DNA of 64,000 bases from Heterodera schachtii (Eukaryota > Nematoda > Chromadorea > Rhabditida > Heteroderidae): assembly GCA_023374025.1 (NCBI GenBank), contig SIJG01000115.1:207636-271635 (forward strand), given 5' to 3'. Below the pieces are notes generated by a model that was given only the letters and a program-made list of their open reading frames with translations, was not told the DNA's origin and did no database searches. A program made the position numbers and the translations under genes. Position 1 is the stretch's first letter, and the number at the start of each line of letters is the position of its first letter. Below are positions 48,791-57,239 of the stretch, piece by piece.

Positions 48791-50067
48791 AATAGTATTT
48801 AAAAAGCAATATAATTAATAATAAAGAAAAAAACAGATATTACTTTATGCAAGAATATCTTTACTATTTTATATATTATCAATAAATGATATTAGTTCAT
48901 TTCAATTTAAAAGTGTATTTGAATGCCAAAATCAAACTTAATAAATTTGAATTTCAATTAACAAAAAACAGAGAAAAAAGCATATTTAAAAATTATTTAT
49001 CAAAAAAATTTTCTTAAATGATGTTAATTTATTGTGAAGTATGAAAATTGTGCATAAATCCGAAGAAAATGCAAGAATATAAAGCACAATTTTATTAACT
49101 CGCCTCAATTTATTATATTTGACTGACTTAAATTACCGATAAAGTTTATAAGTTCCATGTATTTTATGTTTTTTTGAACTTAAATCGATAAATTATTTAA
49201 AATTTTGTATTTGATACAAAAAATGCAGAATTCTTAAATGGATTTAAAAAAAAATAATTTAAAAATACGAAATAAAGTTGCTAAAATTAATGAATTTATA
49301 AATTAATTAAAATTTAATATATTGTATGTTTTAAAGTGGTAAAAATTTATTTTTCAATACAATACAAATATGCAAAAACTGAAATTTTAATCAATTTTAA
49401 ATCGATTAAATCGACCTCGAAATTAAGAAAGTAAATTAAAGAAAAAAGAGATTGGGTCAAAAAAAGATTAAAAAGGAAAAAATGTTATAAAACCAAAAAA
49501 TTAATACATAAAAATAAGCATAAAATCAAAAAGATTCCGTAATTCATTTAATTAAAATAAATGAAATTTAAAATTAAATATTATACCCCCTCTACATATA
49601 AGGTAATTTATTTTCAAACAAAAAATTTGAAAATAAATGATATGGCTTTCTAAGTAAAATAATAATTTTAAAAATTTAATTATTCAAATGAATTGATTAA
49701 AAAATTTTTTAGAAAAATAAAGACAAATTATTTATTCTTCAGACAACAAGCCATCTGATAACAAATTACTCGGCCATGAGAAAGAAGAAAAAATAAAGTT
49801 AAACTAAAAAATAAAAAGTAACAACAAATAATTAGAAGAATAAAAATAAACAATGTAATAAAATTTGATAATCTATTTAACAGAAATTAAAAAAAAAAGA
49901 AAAACTTATTCACCAATAATGAAAAATTAAAATATATCTTTATTTTCAGAAAATTAATTAATATTTATTTTATTTAAAAATATTTTTTTTAATTATTATT
50001 ATTTTTTTGCGAATAATAAACGTTTTGGTAGATTTTAAATTTTTTAATGTTTTTTTAAGAATAAACA
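48791..50067. other. A+T-rich non-coding DNA, A-excess
   Basis: No gene, palindrome or matched repeat recognised. A GGCCATGAGAAAGAA word near 49,770 is a relative of the CATGAGATT word. Confidence 0.55.
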
Positions 50068-50071
50068 ATTG
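50068..50071. repeat. Candidate 4-bp target duplication ATTG
   Basis: ATTG precedes the foldback palindrome and is present again at 50,545-50,548. Because the element ends in A, AATTG (5 bp) is an equally valid reading. Duplications this short can arise by chance. Confidence 0.5.
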
Positions 50072-50544
50072 TGGGTAATACTGTAGTTTGTCCCCCCCAT
50101 TTTTGGAAAAAAAAATTTTCAAAAATTCTTTTGCCCTAAAAACAAGTTTCCAGGGGTTTTTGGGGTCGCTGAACACGAATCCGGCATCCATTTCGGCCAA
50201 TTTCGAATCCCGGACCCGAATTCGAACAAAAAGTCGAAAATTCAAATTCTCTAACTTCGCATTTTTGGTTCAATATTGATTTAAATACACGAAAACATTC
50301 TAAAAGTTCCCAATTTTGCAATAAAAGATCATTTAAGTCAGGTTTTGACAAAAATTGCGAAGTTAGAGAATTTGAATTTTCGACTTTTTGTTCGAATTCG
50401 GGTCCGGGATTCGAAATTGGCCGAAATGGATGCCGGATTCGTGTTCAGCGACCCCAAAAACCCCTGGAAACTTGTTTTTAGGGCAAAAGAATTTTTGAAA
50501 ATTTTTTTTCCAAAAATGGGGGGGACAAACTACAGTATTACCCA
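50072..50544. mobile_element. 473-bp foldback palindrome with about 195-bp arms (MITE-like)
   Basis: The left arm (50,072 to about 50,268) and right arm (about 50,347 to 50,544) are nearly perfect reverse complements around a spacer of about 78 bp. The tips read TGGGTAATACTGTAG and CTACAGTATTACCCA. Inside are C(7)/G(7), CCAGGGGTTTTTGGGGTCG, TTTCGAATCCCGGACCCG and their mirrors. ATTG flanks both ends. Open frames through the arms mirror each other and code for nothing recognisable. The structure is that of a long-TIR non-autonomous DNA element. A template-switch duplication is a weaker alternative. Near-identity of the arms implies recent formation or gene conversion. Confidence 0.8.
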
Positions 50545-50586
50545 ATTGGGTGGTATTATTGGCGGATGGCGAAAGTGCAAAAGATC

Positions 50587-50657
50587 AGCCTGCGGTGGGA
50601 TTCGAACCCACGTCCCTTCCTTTCCGTGGAATGCTCTAACCACTGAGCTACACAGGG
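50587..50657 (-). tRNA. tRNA-like sequence, probably pseudogene or SINE head
   Basis: On the minus strand this 71-nt sequence has an A box TAGCTCAGTGG, a perfect D stem (GCTC/GAGC), a B box GGTTCGAATCC and a perfect 5-bp T stem (GTGGG/CCCAC). The acceptor stem pairs at 6 of 7 positions, with one wobble and a C-C clash at the tip. The anticodon arm is off: TTCC/GGAA encloses ACGGAAA, so position 33 is C in place of the near-invariant U. Position 26 is missing. If read, the anticodon would be GGA (Ser), but a serine tRNA needs a long variable arm and this lacks one. A working tRNA is unlikely; a decayed tRNA or tRNA-derived SINE head is likelier. Confidence 0.6.
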
Positions 50658-50770
50658 CGCCCTTTGCACTCCTTTCAATCCCATCTTTAGGGGAAAGAAA
50701 GCTCTCTTCGTTACTTTGAGAGAGTCGCATATCACATCTCCGGCCCTTGAGAAGACCGGTCTGGGTCAAT

Positions 50771-50977
50771 GGCAACTCGTACAATTGGCAACTCGTACAA
50801 AGGCAACTCGTACAAAAGGCAACTCGTAAAATTGGCAACTCGTACAAAGGCAACTCGTACAAAAGGCAACTCGTACAATTGGCAACTCGTACAAAGGCAA
50901 CTCGTACAAAGGCAACTCGTACAAAAGGCAACTCGTACAATTGGCAACTCGTACAAAGGGCAACTCGTACAAAAAAA
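50771..50977 (+). repeat. Left-arm tandem array, 13 units of GGCAACTCGTACAAA
   Basis: Units differ in their tails: ATT, AA or AAA after GTACA. The tails cycle in the order ATT, AA, AAA through units 1-3 and 4-6, then nearly so in 7-10, giving a higher-order period of about 47 bp. Unit 4 has GTAAAATT in place of GTACAATT. The apparent open frames in both strands (for example repeats of NSYKG, QLVQR or YELPL) are products of the periodicity and not proteins. Confidence 0.9.
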
Positions 50978-51226
50978 ATTTCTAAGAATTTTCAACTAAA
51001 ACTTAGAATTTTTAGATTAAAAAATCTAAATGGATTTTTTAGCCTAGAAAAACTTTAAAAAATCTTTAAACTTTTTTTTACAAATTTTTCAGCTGATTTT
51101 TTTAATTTCTTAAATTTTTTGAAAATTAAGTGTTTTAAAAAGTTTTTCTAGGCTAAAAAACCCATTTAGATTTTTTTAATCTGAAAATTCTAAGTTTTAG
51201 TTGAAAATTCATAGAAATTTTTTTTT

Positions 51227-51376
51227 GTATGAGTTGCCCTTTGTACGAGTTGCCAATTGTACGAGTTGCCTGTGTACGAGTTGCCTGTGTACGAGTTGCC
51301 TGTGTACGAGTTGCCTGTGTACGAGTTGCCTGTGTACGAGTTGCCTGTGTACGAGTTGCCTTTTGTACGAGTTGTC
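51227..51376 (-). repeat. Right-arm tandem array, 10 units, six identical
   Basis: On the + strand, units 1-3 are TGTATGAGTTGCCC, TTTGTACGAGTTGCC and AATTGTACGAGTTGCC. Then come six identical TGTGTACGAGTTGCC units (about 51,271-51,360) and a last TTTTGTACGAGTTGTC. The TGTG tail is absent from the left arm, so this array expanded on its own after the arms separated. Confidence 0.9.
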
Positions 51377-51392
51377 ATGACACCGACCGGTC

Positions 51393-51480
51393 CCCGGTCT
51401 CTTTTATATGCCGTCGTACGCCGGCACGCACGTAAGAGTGGAGAGTGTCGCATGCCAGTTAATTCAGGCCTTTATTAAAT
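51393..51480. other. G+C-rich flank of the foldback element
   Basis: TATATGCCGTCGTACGCCGGCACGCACG, here split for length around 51,406-51,433, is the most G+C-rich unique sequence in this part. GAGAGTGTCGCATG at 51,440 echoes GAGAGAGTCGCATA at 50,719 on the other side of the element, as a direct repeat. This suggests the foldback element sits inside a larger G+C-rich insertion running from about 50,580 to 51,480. Confidence 0.4.
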
Positions 51481-53259
51481 TTACCACACACAATCCACAT
51501 CACAAAATTAAGTCCGGGCGAAGAGTGACCCAACATAAAATGAAAAATGAAAGACGCACAAAAAAATAAACAAAATGCCAAATTAATTAAAACTTAAAGA
51601 GTCAAATGAGGTCATTATTTAATTATCACAATATAAAAATGCCCAATAAACTCATTTTTAATTAGCTATTATTGAATTATATAAATATATAATGAATTAT
51701 AGAAATAATTTATCAGTTTGTTAATGTTGTAAATTATTTTTAAAATAAAAAATTAAAATAAATTATTAATATAAAACATTGATAAAACTCCAGCAAAAAG
51801 TGGAGTTATTGCAAATAATGTAAAGCAATGTATTTAAAAATTTGCATCTTTCAGCAACAAATATATTAACTTTCACAATTTAAACAGAGAATAGACACAG
51901 TTAATGAAAATCGGCGCTATTTAAATAATATTTAAATTACAATAAAAAGGTGAATTTAAGATTGTATGCTAGAATATCTATTTTTGTAATTGTTAAAAGA
52001 TTATTTAAAATATTTTTTATATCGACTAATTAATTTTATTTTTACTAATTGTATATTTGGCAAAAAAGCTCCTGATTGCATCAAAACCTAATTAATAGAA
52101 ATTTATAAAAAATATATATTATCATCATCTACATAAAAATTAAAAAATTATTTAATTTTCAAATGAATAGGCTATTATATAAAAAAATATATAATAAAGA
52201 AAGTCTCCATAATGCCTACTTGATAATGGTAAATAATAATATTTTGAAATGTTTACCCAAAATGATGTAATTAATTAAGTGGATAATACATATTTATCTT
52301 GAATAAAATAAATGAATAAATGATAAACATAACCATATATGATTGGATGGCAACACAAAATCTTCTCTTGTTAAGCAATTTCACAAATCAAGAGATAATT
52401 GCGTGATTATTGAAAATTACGGATAGGATTTACAAATACAAAATTTACTTTAAGCTGAGACAAATTAAAATTTTCATACATTAATATTTTTTTATTCAAC
52501 CAATTCTGATTGATAAAGAGATTAAAAAAGTATAAAATTTAAATTTTGTATCAAGTAAAACGAGCAAAAAATTATATTAAATACCAAAACCAATAAAATT
52601 TACAAAGAATGAATGGCTTGCCTGCCAATTTATTTTATTTAATTGAATTTTTTATGTAAATTATTAAAATATTTGGTAACTAAAAATATACTCAATAGAA
52701 AAAAACTAAAAAGTTAATATAAAAAAAATAAATAAATAAAAAATCACCCAAGAGATGAAATTCATTAAATACAACGTTACCCTTACCATACACTCCATCA
52801 TCATCTAACACAGAGACAAGCTAAATACAAATCTGAAATTTTTAAAAGTTTTGCCAACACAAATAAAAAATTAAAAATATTTTTTTATAAAAGATCATTA
52901 AAGTATAGAAAAAAAATCATTTCAAATTTCATTTATAACTTTAAAAACTGGCTTAAGTTGATTATAAAAAAATCAAAATAAATTAAAAGATTATTCATTT
53001 TAGCATTATAAATTAATAATAATTGTTTAAAAAAAATGAGTTTAGTAAATGAAAACCTAATTATTTTTATATAGGCATGATAAGGATATCAATAAAACTC
53101 TCAAGATAAAAATAATTCAACTAATTTGAAAATTTTAAATAAACAAACAATCACGCACGAGAAGAAAAAATGTTTTTTTTTTTTGTTTTGTACAAGAAAT
53201 ATGACCATTAATTCGTAATCCTAATGAAATATACAAATCAAACAAAATGATGAAATTTT

Positions 53260-53880
53260 TTTAAAATTATTTGATTTTTGCAATGCCAATTGTGCATAAA
53301 TTGTAGGAAAATATTACAAAAAAATCCACGAAAATGGTATTTATTTAAATAGAATCAAAAAGAAACTCATTTTACGAATAAGAAAGAAAGAAATTGAGGA
53401 GTGATTAAATTAATATTAAAATCAATTTAACCATTATTAAATCAGTTTGTAATAATATTGAGTTAATAAATAATTGTAAAAATCTGAAAATTATCAATTA
53501 TAAAATATATTCTTCAATATTAAATGTTATTCAATAATAAATGAAAGCAATAAAATTAATGTAATATTAATTTAAAACACACATTAAAAAAAAAATTAAA
53601 TTACGCTAAAAAATTAAGCCAAAATAATTGCAAAAAAATTAACATCTTTATGTGATAACGAATATTTTTGAAATTTAATTAACCATTTATTGAAAAAGTA
53701 ACGAAAATGAAAACAAATTAATTACAATAAAATCACTCAAAATGGTAATTATGTAAATAGAATTAAAAAGAAACTCATTTGATCTAATTTAAAATTTATA
53801 TATTAAATACTAACTTTAAAGAAAATATAATTATTTTATGTAAGTTTGTATAATAATAATGGTAAAAATCTTAAAATGAT
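53260..53880 (+). repeat. Dispersed repeat family 8, copy b (with 28950-29820)
   Basis: This region holds block X (about 53,265-53,370), which runs straight into block Z (53,372-53,520). A second X (53,735-53,795) runs straight into Y (53,800-53,885). At 28.9-29.8 k the arrangement is Y, X, Z with spacers. Two X copies within 500 bp, and the altered order, again suggest descent from a tandem array. Confidence 0.7.
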
Positions 53881-53889
53881 CATTCAAAT

Positions 53890-54032
53890 GAACTATTAAA
53901 TAGAAAAATTTAAATTTCACTTTTTTAGAAATTAGAATTAAATAAATTAGAAGTTAAAATTATTCTTAATATATTGTACAATTTAATAAAAGACAACCAA
54001 TGAGGATCAATTAAAATCACTGGAAAACATGG
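53890..54032 (+). repeat. Dispersed repeat family 9, copy b (with 33440-33592)
   Basis: Direct partner of 33,440-33,592. It ends within a few bases of the point (about 54,035) where the window flips from A-excess to T-excess, so the flip probably marks a junction between two repeat segments of opposite orientation. Confidence 0.8.
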
Positions 54033-55318
54033 TGAATTTTAATGCTGGTCAGCTAAAAGTTCATTATTTAATTTAATTTAATTTTTTATATATTTCTAGA
54101 CTAATTTTGGGAATGAAAATTATATTAATGAATTAATTCATTGACTGACTTTGCATTTTTTGTCATTGTTTTTTGCTCATTTCTAAATACGAATAAATGG
54201 ATTGAGAAGATTTTAAGCTTCAATGATTTCATAAGGGAATATCCTTCATGTGACGTATATCATATCTTTCAATTCATTTTAATTGAAACGCGTATATGAC
54301 CGATTGATCATATGAAAAATAATCCGATCCCATTCGCCCTTCACTTTTATATAGCTAGTATAGTTCGTTTCGTAAAACTGCTAAAATAATTGGTTAAATT
54401 CAGATTTTTCTGGTTCTGGTTCAAATTAAACATACAAAAAATAAACAAATTTTAATTCATGAAAACAAAAAAAAATCATTAATATTTGAATTTGCTCATT
54501 TTTGGTATTATTTTCAATATATTGAATATTTTTTTTCCGTAAAGTACCCAATTAACAATAATATTTATGAAATTATTTTCTAAAAATCAAGACGCAATTT
54601 TTTTACTTTATATTTTATTTTTAAAATAAGATTAAATTTGTTAAGAATTTTTATTTACTTGTTTTCATTTTTTTGAATATTTGATGACTATTTCTCCTTA
54701 TAATTATGAATTTTAATATTTATTTACATTTTTTAGTAATTTAATTCAAGCCACATTTATATTTTAATCAAACTTTTTTTAAAAATTAAAACAAACAAAA
54801 TTTAAAATTTTTAATTTAAAAGGGTTGTCAAAAGTTTTAAAAGTATTTTTTGGAAATTGATTAAAAAACTTTTTTATTAATTATTTCATTTAACTATGTG
54901 TAAAAATTATCATTAAAATTGTTTTGACTAAAAAAATTTTTTGGTTTATTATTTTCACTGGTTATTTTATTGCTGTATATAAGAAAAATTCAATTGGAAT
55001 AAGTAAAAAAAGTTTATTTTCAATAAATTTGCTCAAAGATAATTAATTTGTTCTCTTTGTTTTATTACCTTTTTTGCAAATTATTTAGATAAAATTAAAA
55101 GATAAATAACTATAATGTAAAAATCATTTATTTCTTCTGTGCCACATTTATGTTCTTTAATCTCAAATTTTTCTTTAATCTCTTCTAATGTTTTTTATAT
55201 ATTCTGTTATCTAAATTAGATCCATGATTCAAGATAGAAAAAAAGAAAGAAATAAAATTATTGCTTAACAATATTATAAATTTCAGTAAATCCTATTTCG
55301 AATTAATTATCTTAAAGT

Positions 55319-55960
55319 TTCGGCCAACATAGAGTAAAATATTGTTTTTAGCTGGCTTTTCGTGCAGCAGCATCAGTTGGTATTTGCTCGGCGTACTCGC
55401 TACATGCTTGGCACCTGTGCAGCAGTTAGAACACGAGAGCTCTGCGAATGGGAATGCGTGTACTGGAACATGCGTGGCATCCGAGCACAGGTTCTGTTGG
55501 CTGTGCAGTAGCAGCTGCTGGAACATGCGTGGCACCCGTGCTGCAGTTGGAACCCGGGGGCTTCGCAAACGATGGCTTCGCACGTGTTTAAATCACCTTT
55601 CACAGCCAAAAAGCCCAAAGAGCAATTGTCGACACTTTGTCCGGTGTGTCGAAACTTTGTCCGTTTTTGGGGTGTCGACACTTTGTCCGGATTTGAAAAT
55701 TGACACAAAATTTTTGTTCCGCCTGACTCCCCCGGCCAAAATAGGCCTAAAAAGGTCGACCTCTAGGCCTGGGGACCAAAAGCGCCGCCATTGGGGCACA
55801 TAGAAAAACAACTTAGCATATCTCAGCGCAGAGGCGACCCCAAATTTTTTAAAAGGTCAAAAAGTTCTTAAATGAGATCAATTGTTCGGGGAAACAAATT
55901 TTCCCGACCGATATTCGACCGGCAATAACTCCTTATGACCACATTTGCAAACGTCCCCCC
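55319..55960. other. G+C-rich repeat island, unclassified
   Basis: About 640 bp with near-balanced base composition. 55,400-55,585 contains two diverged rounds of a phrase made of GGAACATGCGTGGCA, GTGCAGCAGTT/GTGCTGCAGTT, and GGAACACGAG/GGAACCCGGG. 55,628-55,689 contains three copies of GTCGAMACTTTGTCCG. A broken palindrome, AGGCCT...GTCGAC...AGGCCT, lies at about 55,743-55,769. A 153-codon frame on the + strand (55,342-55,803) and overlapping frames on the minus strand are the longest in the window, but they follow the repeat phrases and have no recognisable domain. I regard the island as a mobile-element fragment or satellite. Confidence 0.55.
55628..55689. repeat. Three copies of GTCGACACTTTGTCCG
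   Basis: Copies lie at 55,628-55,643, 55,648-55,663 (GTCGAAACTTTGTCCG) and 55,674-55,689, with spacers of 4 and 10 bp. The design, a short word with fixed core and short variable spacers, is like the arms of the foldback element at 51 k but with an unrelated word. Confidence 0.9.
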
Positions 55961-56135
55961 ACATTTTTTTTTATTCCTTTTTTGGTAATTAAATTATTTT
56001 TTTAATTATAAAATAATTCTATTATTAAATATGATCTAAGAATAAAATGATTAAAATTTATTATAAAAACATATTCAAATTTTCAAATGAATATTCTATG
56101 AAGCGGTTTTATAACTATTATTTAGGCGAAAAATT
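55961..56135. other. A+T-rich stretch between G+C island and tRNA-like sequence
   Basis: No feature recognised. TTTTTTTTTATTCC follows a C(7) run at about 55,957. Confidence 0.5.
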
Positions 56136-56214
56136 GGGTGGAAGGCCGGATTTGAACCGCCGCTCGGGGCCCCTTACGTGGATCCGTTGTCTTAGCCACT
56201 AGACCACATCCACC
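56136..56214 (-). tRNA. tRNA-like sequence, probably pseudogene or SINE head
   Basis: Minus strand, 79 nt. It has 5' GGTGGAT and 3' TTCCACC (6 of 7 acceptor pairs), an A box TGGTCTAGTGG and a B box GGTTCAAATCC. The T stem has one mismatch and the D stem is GTC/GAC. The GGTCTAGTGGCTAAGAC part resembles animal tRNA-Glu D arms. The anticodon arm does not fold cleanly. The best reading has loop ACGTAAG with C at position 33. The CCACGKAAGG string there closely resembles CCACGGAAAGG in the tRNA-like sequence at 50.6 k, which suggests a shared, non-functional family. Confidence 0.6.
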
Positions 56215-56975
56215 ACTGGAGGGATGACTGTTGTTTTGGGGCCATCTTTCCTTCATTTTGGCCCCTGTTGCTTTTGCTCCCACAACACTTTGAGCTCCCA
56301 CAGCTATTTTCGATCAGCCATTACAATAACAACAAATAAATAAATAAATTTAAATTAAAAATATTTATTTAAAATTAATTATGAAATTATACAGGAAAAT
56401 CATGAATCATAAAATCATATTAAAAAACCTAAACTTTTAATTTTTGTCATTATTATTTTTTCAAATTTAACAACGTTGCCCAATCCAACATCAGGATTCT
56501 TGACCATGAATGAAATCCAATTAAAATTTTACAAACACAAAAAACGCACTAAAAACTATCAAAGAATGGATTTAAATTTAACCTTAATAAAATGTCGCTT
56601 TTTAAATCATCATCAATTTTATTAACTCCTCTAATGGTGTTTTGTGACCAATTGGTAAACATTTTGAACCTTCTGGTAATTTGGAAGAGAACAAAATATG
56701 TCCAAATTTGCCAAATTTCGAAAAATTCTAATTGAAAAAAGAAAGGATAGCAAAAATTGCCAAAATATAGATTAAAAACCCAAAAAATGACTAAAGCTGT
56801 AATTTTTCGTTTTTAATGGTGTATTTTTTTTTTAATTTCAAGAAAGTCGTTCTTTGGGGAGATTTTAATAACTTCCCCAAAACAACCGAAATATGACTAA
56901 AAACCTCCACCAAATCAAAAATTTAACGTAGAAATGCTATTTTTGAGCCCTTTTCTTTATTACATATGCACATAA
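56215..56975. other. Non-coding stretch beside the tRNA-like sequence
   Basis: 56,220-56,330 is moderately G+C-rich (TTTTGGGGCCATC, TTTTGGCCCCTG as an imperfect inverted pair, CTCCCACA twice) and lies upstream of the tRNA-like sequence on its own strand. The rest is A+T-rich, with CCAAATTTGCCAAATTTCG words at 56,700-56,760. No gene is seen. Confidence 0.5.
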
Positions 56976-57029
56976 GCCTATCTATTTAAAATCCATAGTT
57001 TACAACTTATTAATGAGTATAGTGTGTAA

Positions 57030-57071
57030 AGAGGAGTGGAGGGACATAAAGAATGAGAGATAGAGGGAAAA

Positions 57072-57118
<47 letters not shown>

Positions 57119-57215
57119 GAGAGAGAAGGGAGAGAGAGAAGGGAGAGAGAGGAGGAAGAAAGAGAAGAGAGAGAGGGGGAGAGAAAGAGAGAGTGAAAGA
57201 AAAAGAGAAAATAGA
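57030..57215. repeat. GA-rich polypurine microsatellite (AG)n
   Basis: About 185 bp of almost pure purine on the + strand: GAGAGA runs interrupted by GGA, GGGA and AAG variants. The longest uninterrupted (GA) tract is at about 57,089-57,113. Long mirror-symmetric polypurine tracts can adopt triplex (H-DNA) structure under supercoiling. The Leu/Ser-rich open frames on the minus strand are repeat artefacts. Confidence 0.9.
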
Positions 57216-57239
57216 AAGCATTGCGTCTTTTGGAACATT

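Larger units (their letters stand above)
50754..51392. mobile_element. Foldback element with tandem-repeat arms (FB-like)
   Basis: The outer ends carry GACCGGTC followed by a similar GTCA-G stretch on both sides. The left arm then has 13 units of about 15-16 bp (GGCAACTCGTACAAA and variants, 50,771-50,977). The right arm has 10 units in inverse orientation (TGTGTACGAGTTGCC and variants, about 51,227-51,376). Internal to the arrays, about 95 bp at 50,978-51,065 and 51,128-51,226 are again inverted copies with a few substitutions. The spacer is about 65 bp. Long inverted arms made of short tandem repeats are the hallmark of foldback elements such as Drosophila FB. No transposase is encoded and no target duplication is evident. 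Confidence 0.75.
51481..55318. other. A+T-rich non-coding DNA, A-excess then T-excess
   Basis: No gene is supportable. It holds family-8 copies (53,260-53,880) and a family-9 copy (53,890-54,032). At about 54.03 k the strand bias flips to T-rich. TCTTTAATCTCAAATTTTTC near 55,155 is a weak reverse form of the GAGATTAAAGA word. Confidence 0.6.

Noticed and set aside
50587..50657. Functional tRNA-Ser(GGA)
   Set aside because: C at position 33, missing position 26, tip mismatch in the acceptor stem and no long variable arm. I kept only a tRNA-like call.
49970..50719. Mirror-image open frames at about 50.0-50.7 k
   Set aside because: They read the two arms of the 473-bp palindrome and the tRNA-like sequence. 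The same peptide appears twice because the arms are inverted copies.
50771..51376. Regular short repeats resembling a CRISPR array
   Set aside because: Units abut with tails of only 2-5 variable bases and no spacers of 25-40 bp. The arrays are inverted halves of a foldback element, and no cas gene is near.
50530..51453. Several overlapping open frames giving periodic peptides such as YELP/VRVA/NSYTG
   Set aside because: They are direct translations of the 15-16-bp tandem units and occur in multiple frames on both strands. They are repeats, not proteins.
55342..55803. 153-codon open frame on the + strand, longest in the window
   Set aside because: It coincides with a G+C-rich island of repeated phrases. 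Equal-length frames overlap it on the minus strand, and no domain, signal peptide or plausible family is recognisable. Low stop frequency follows from composition.
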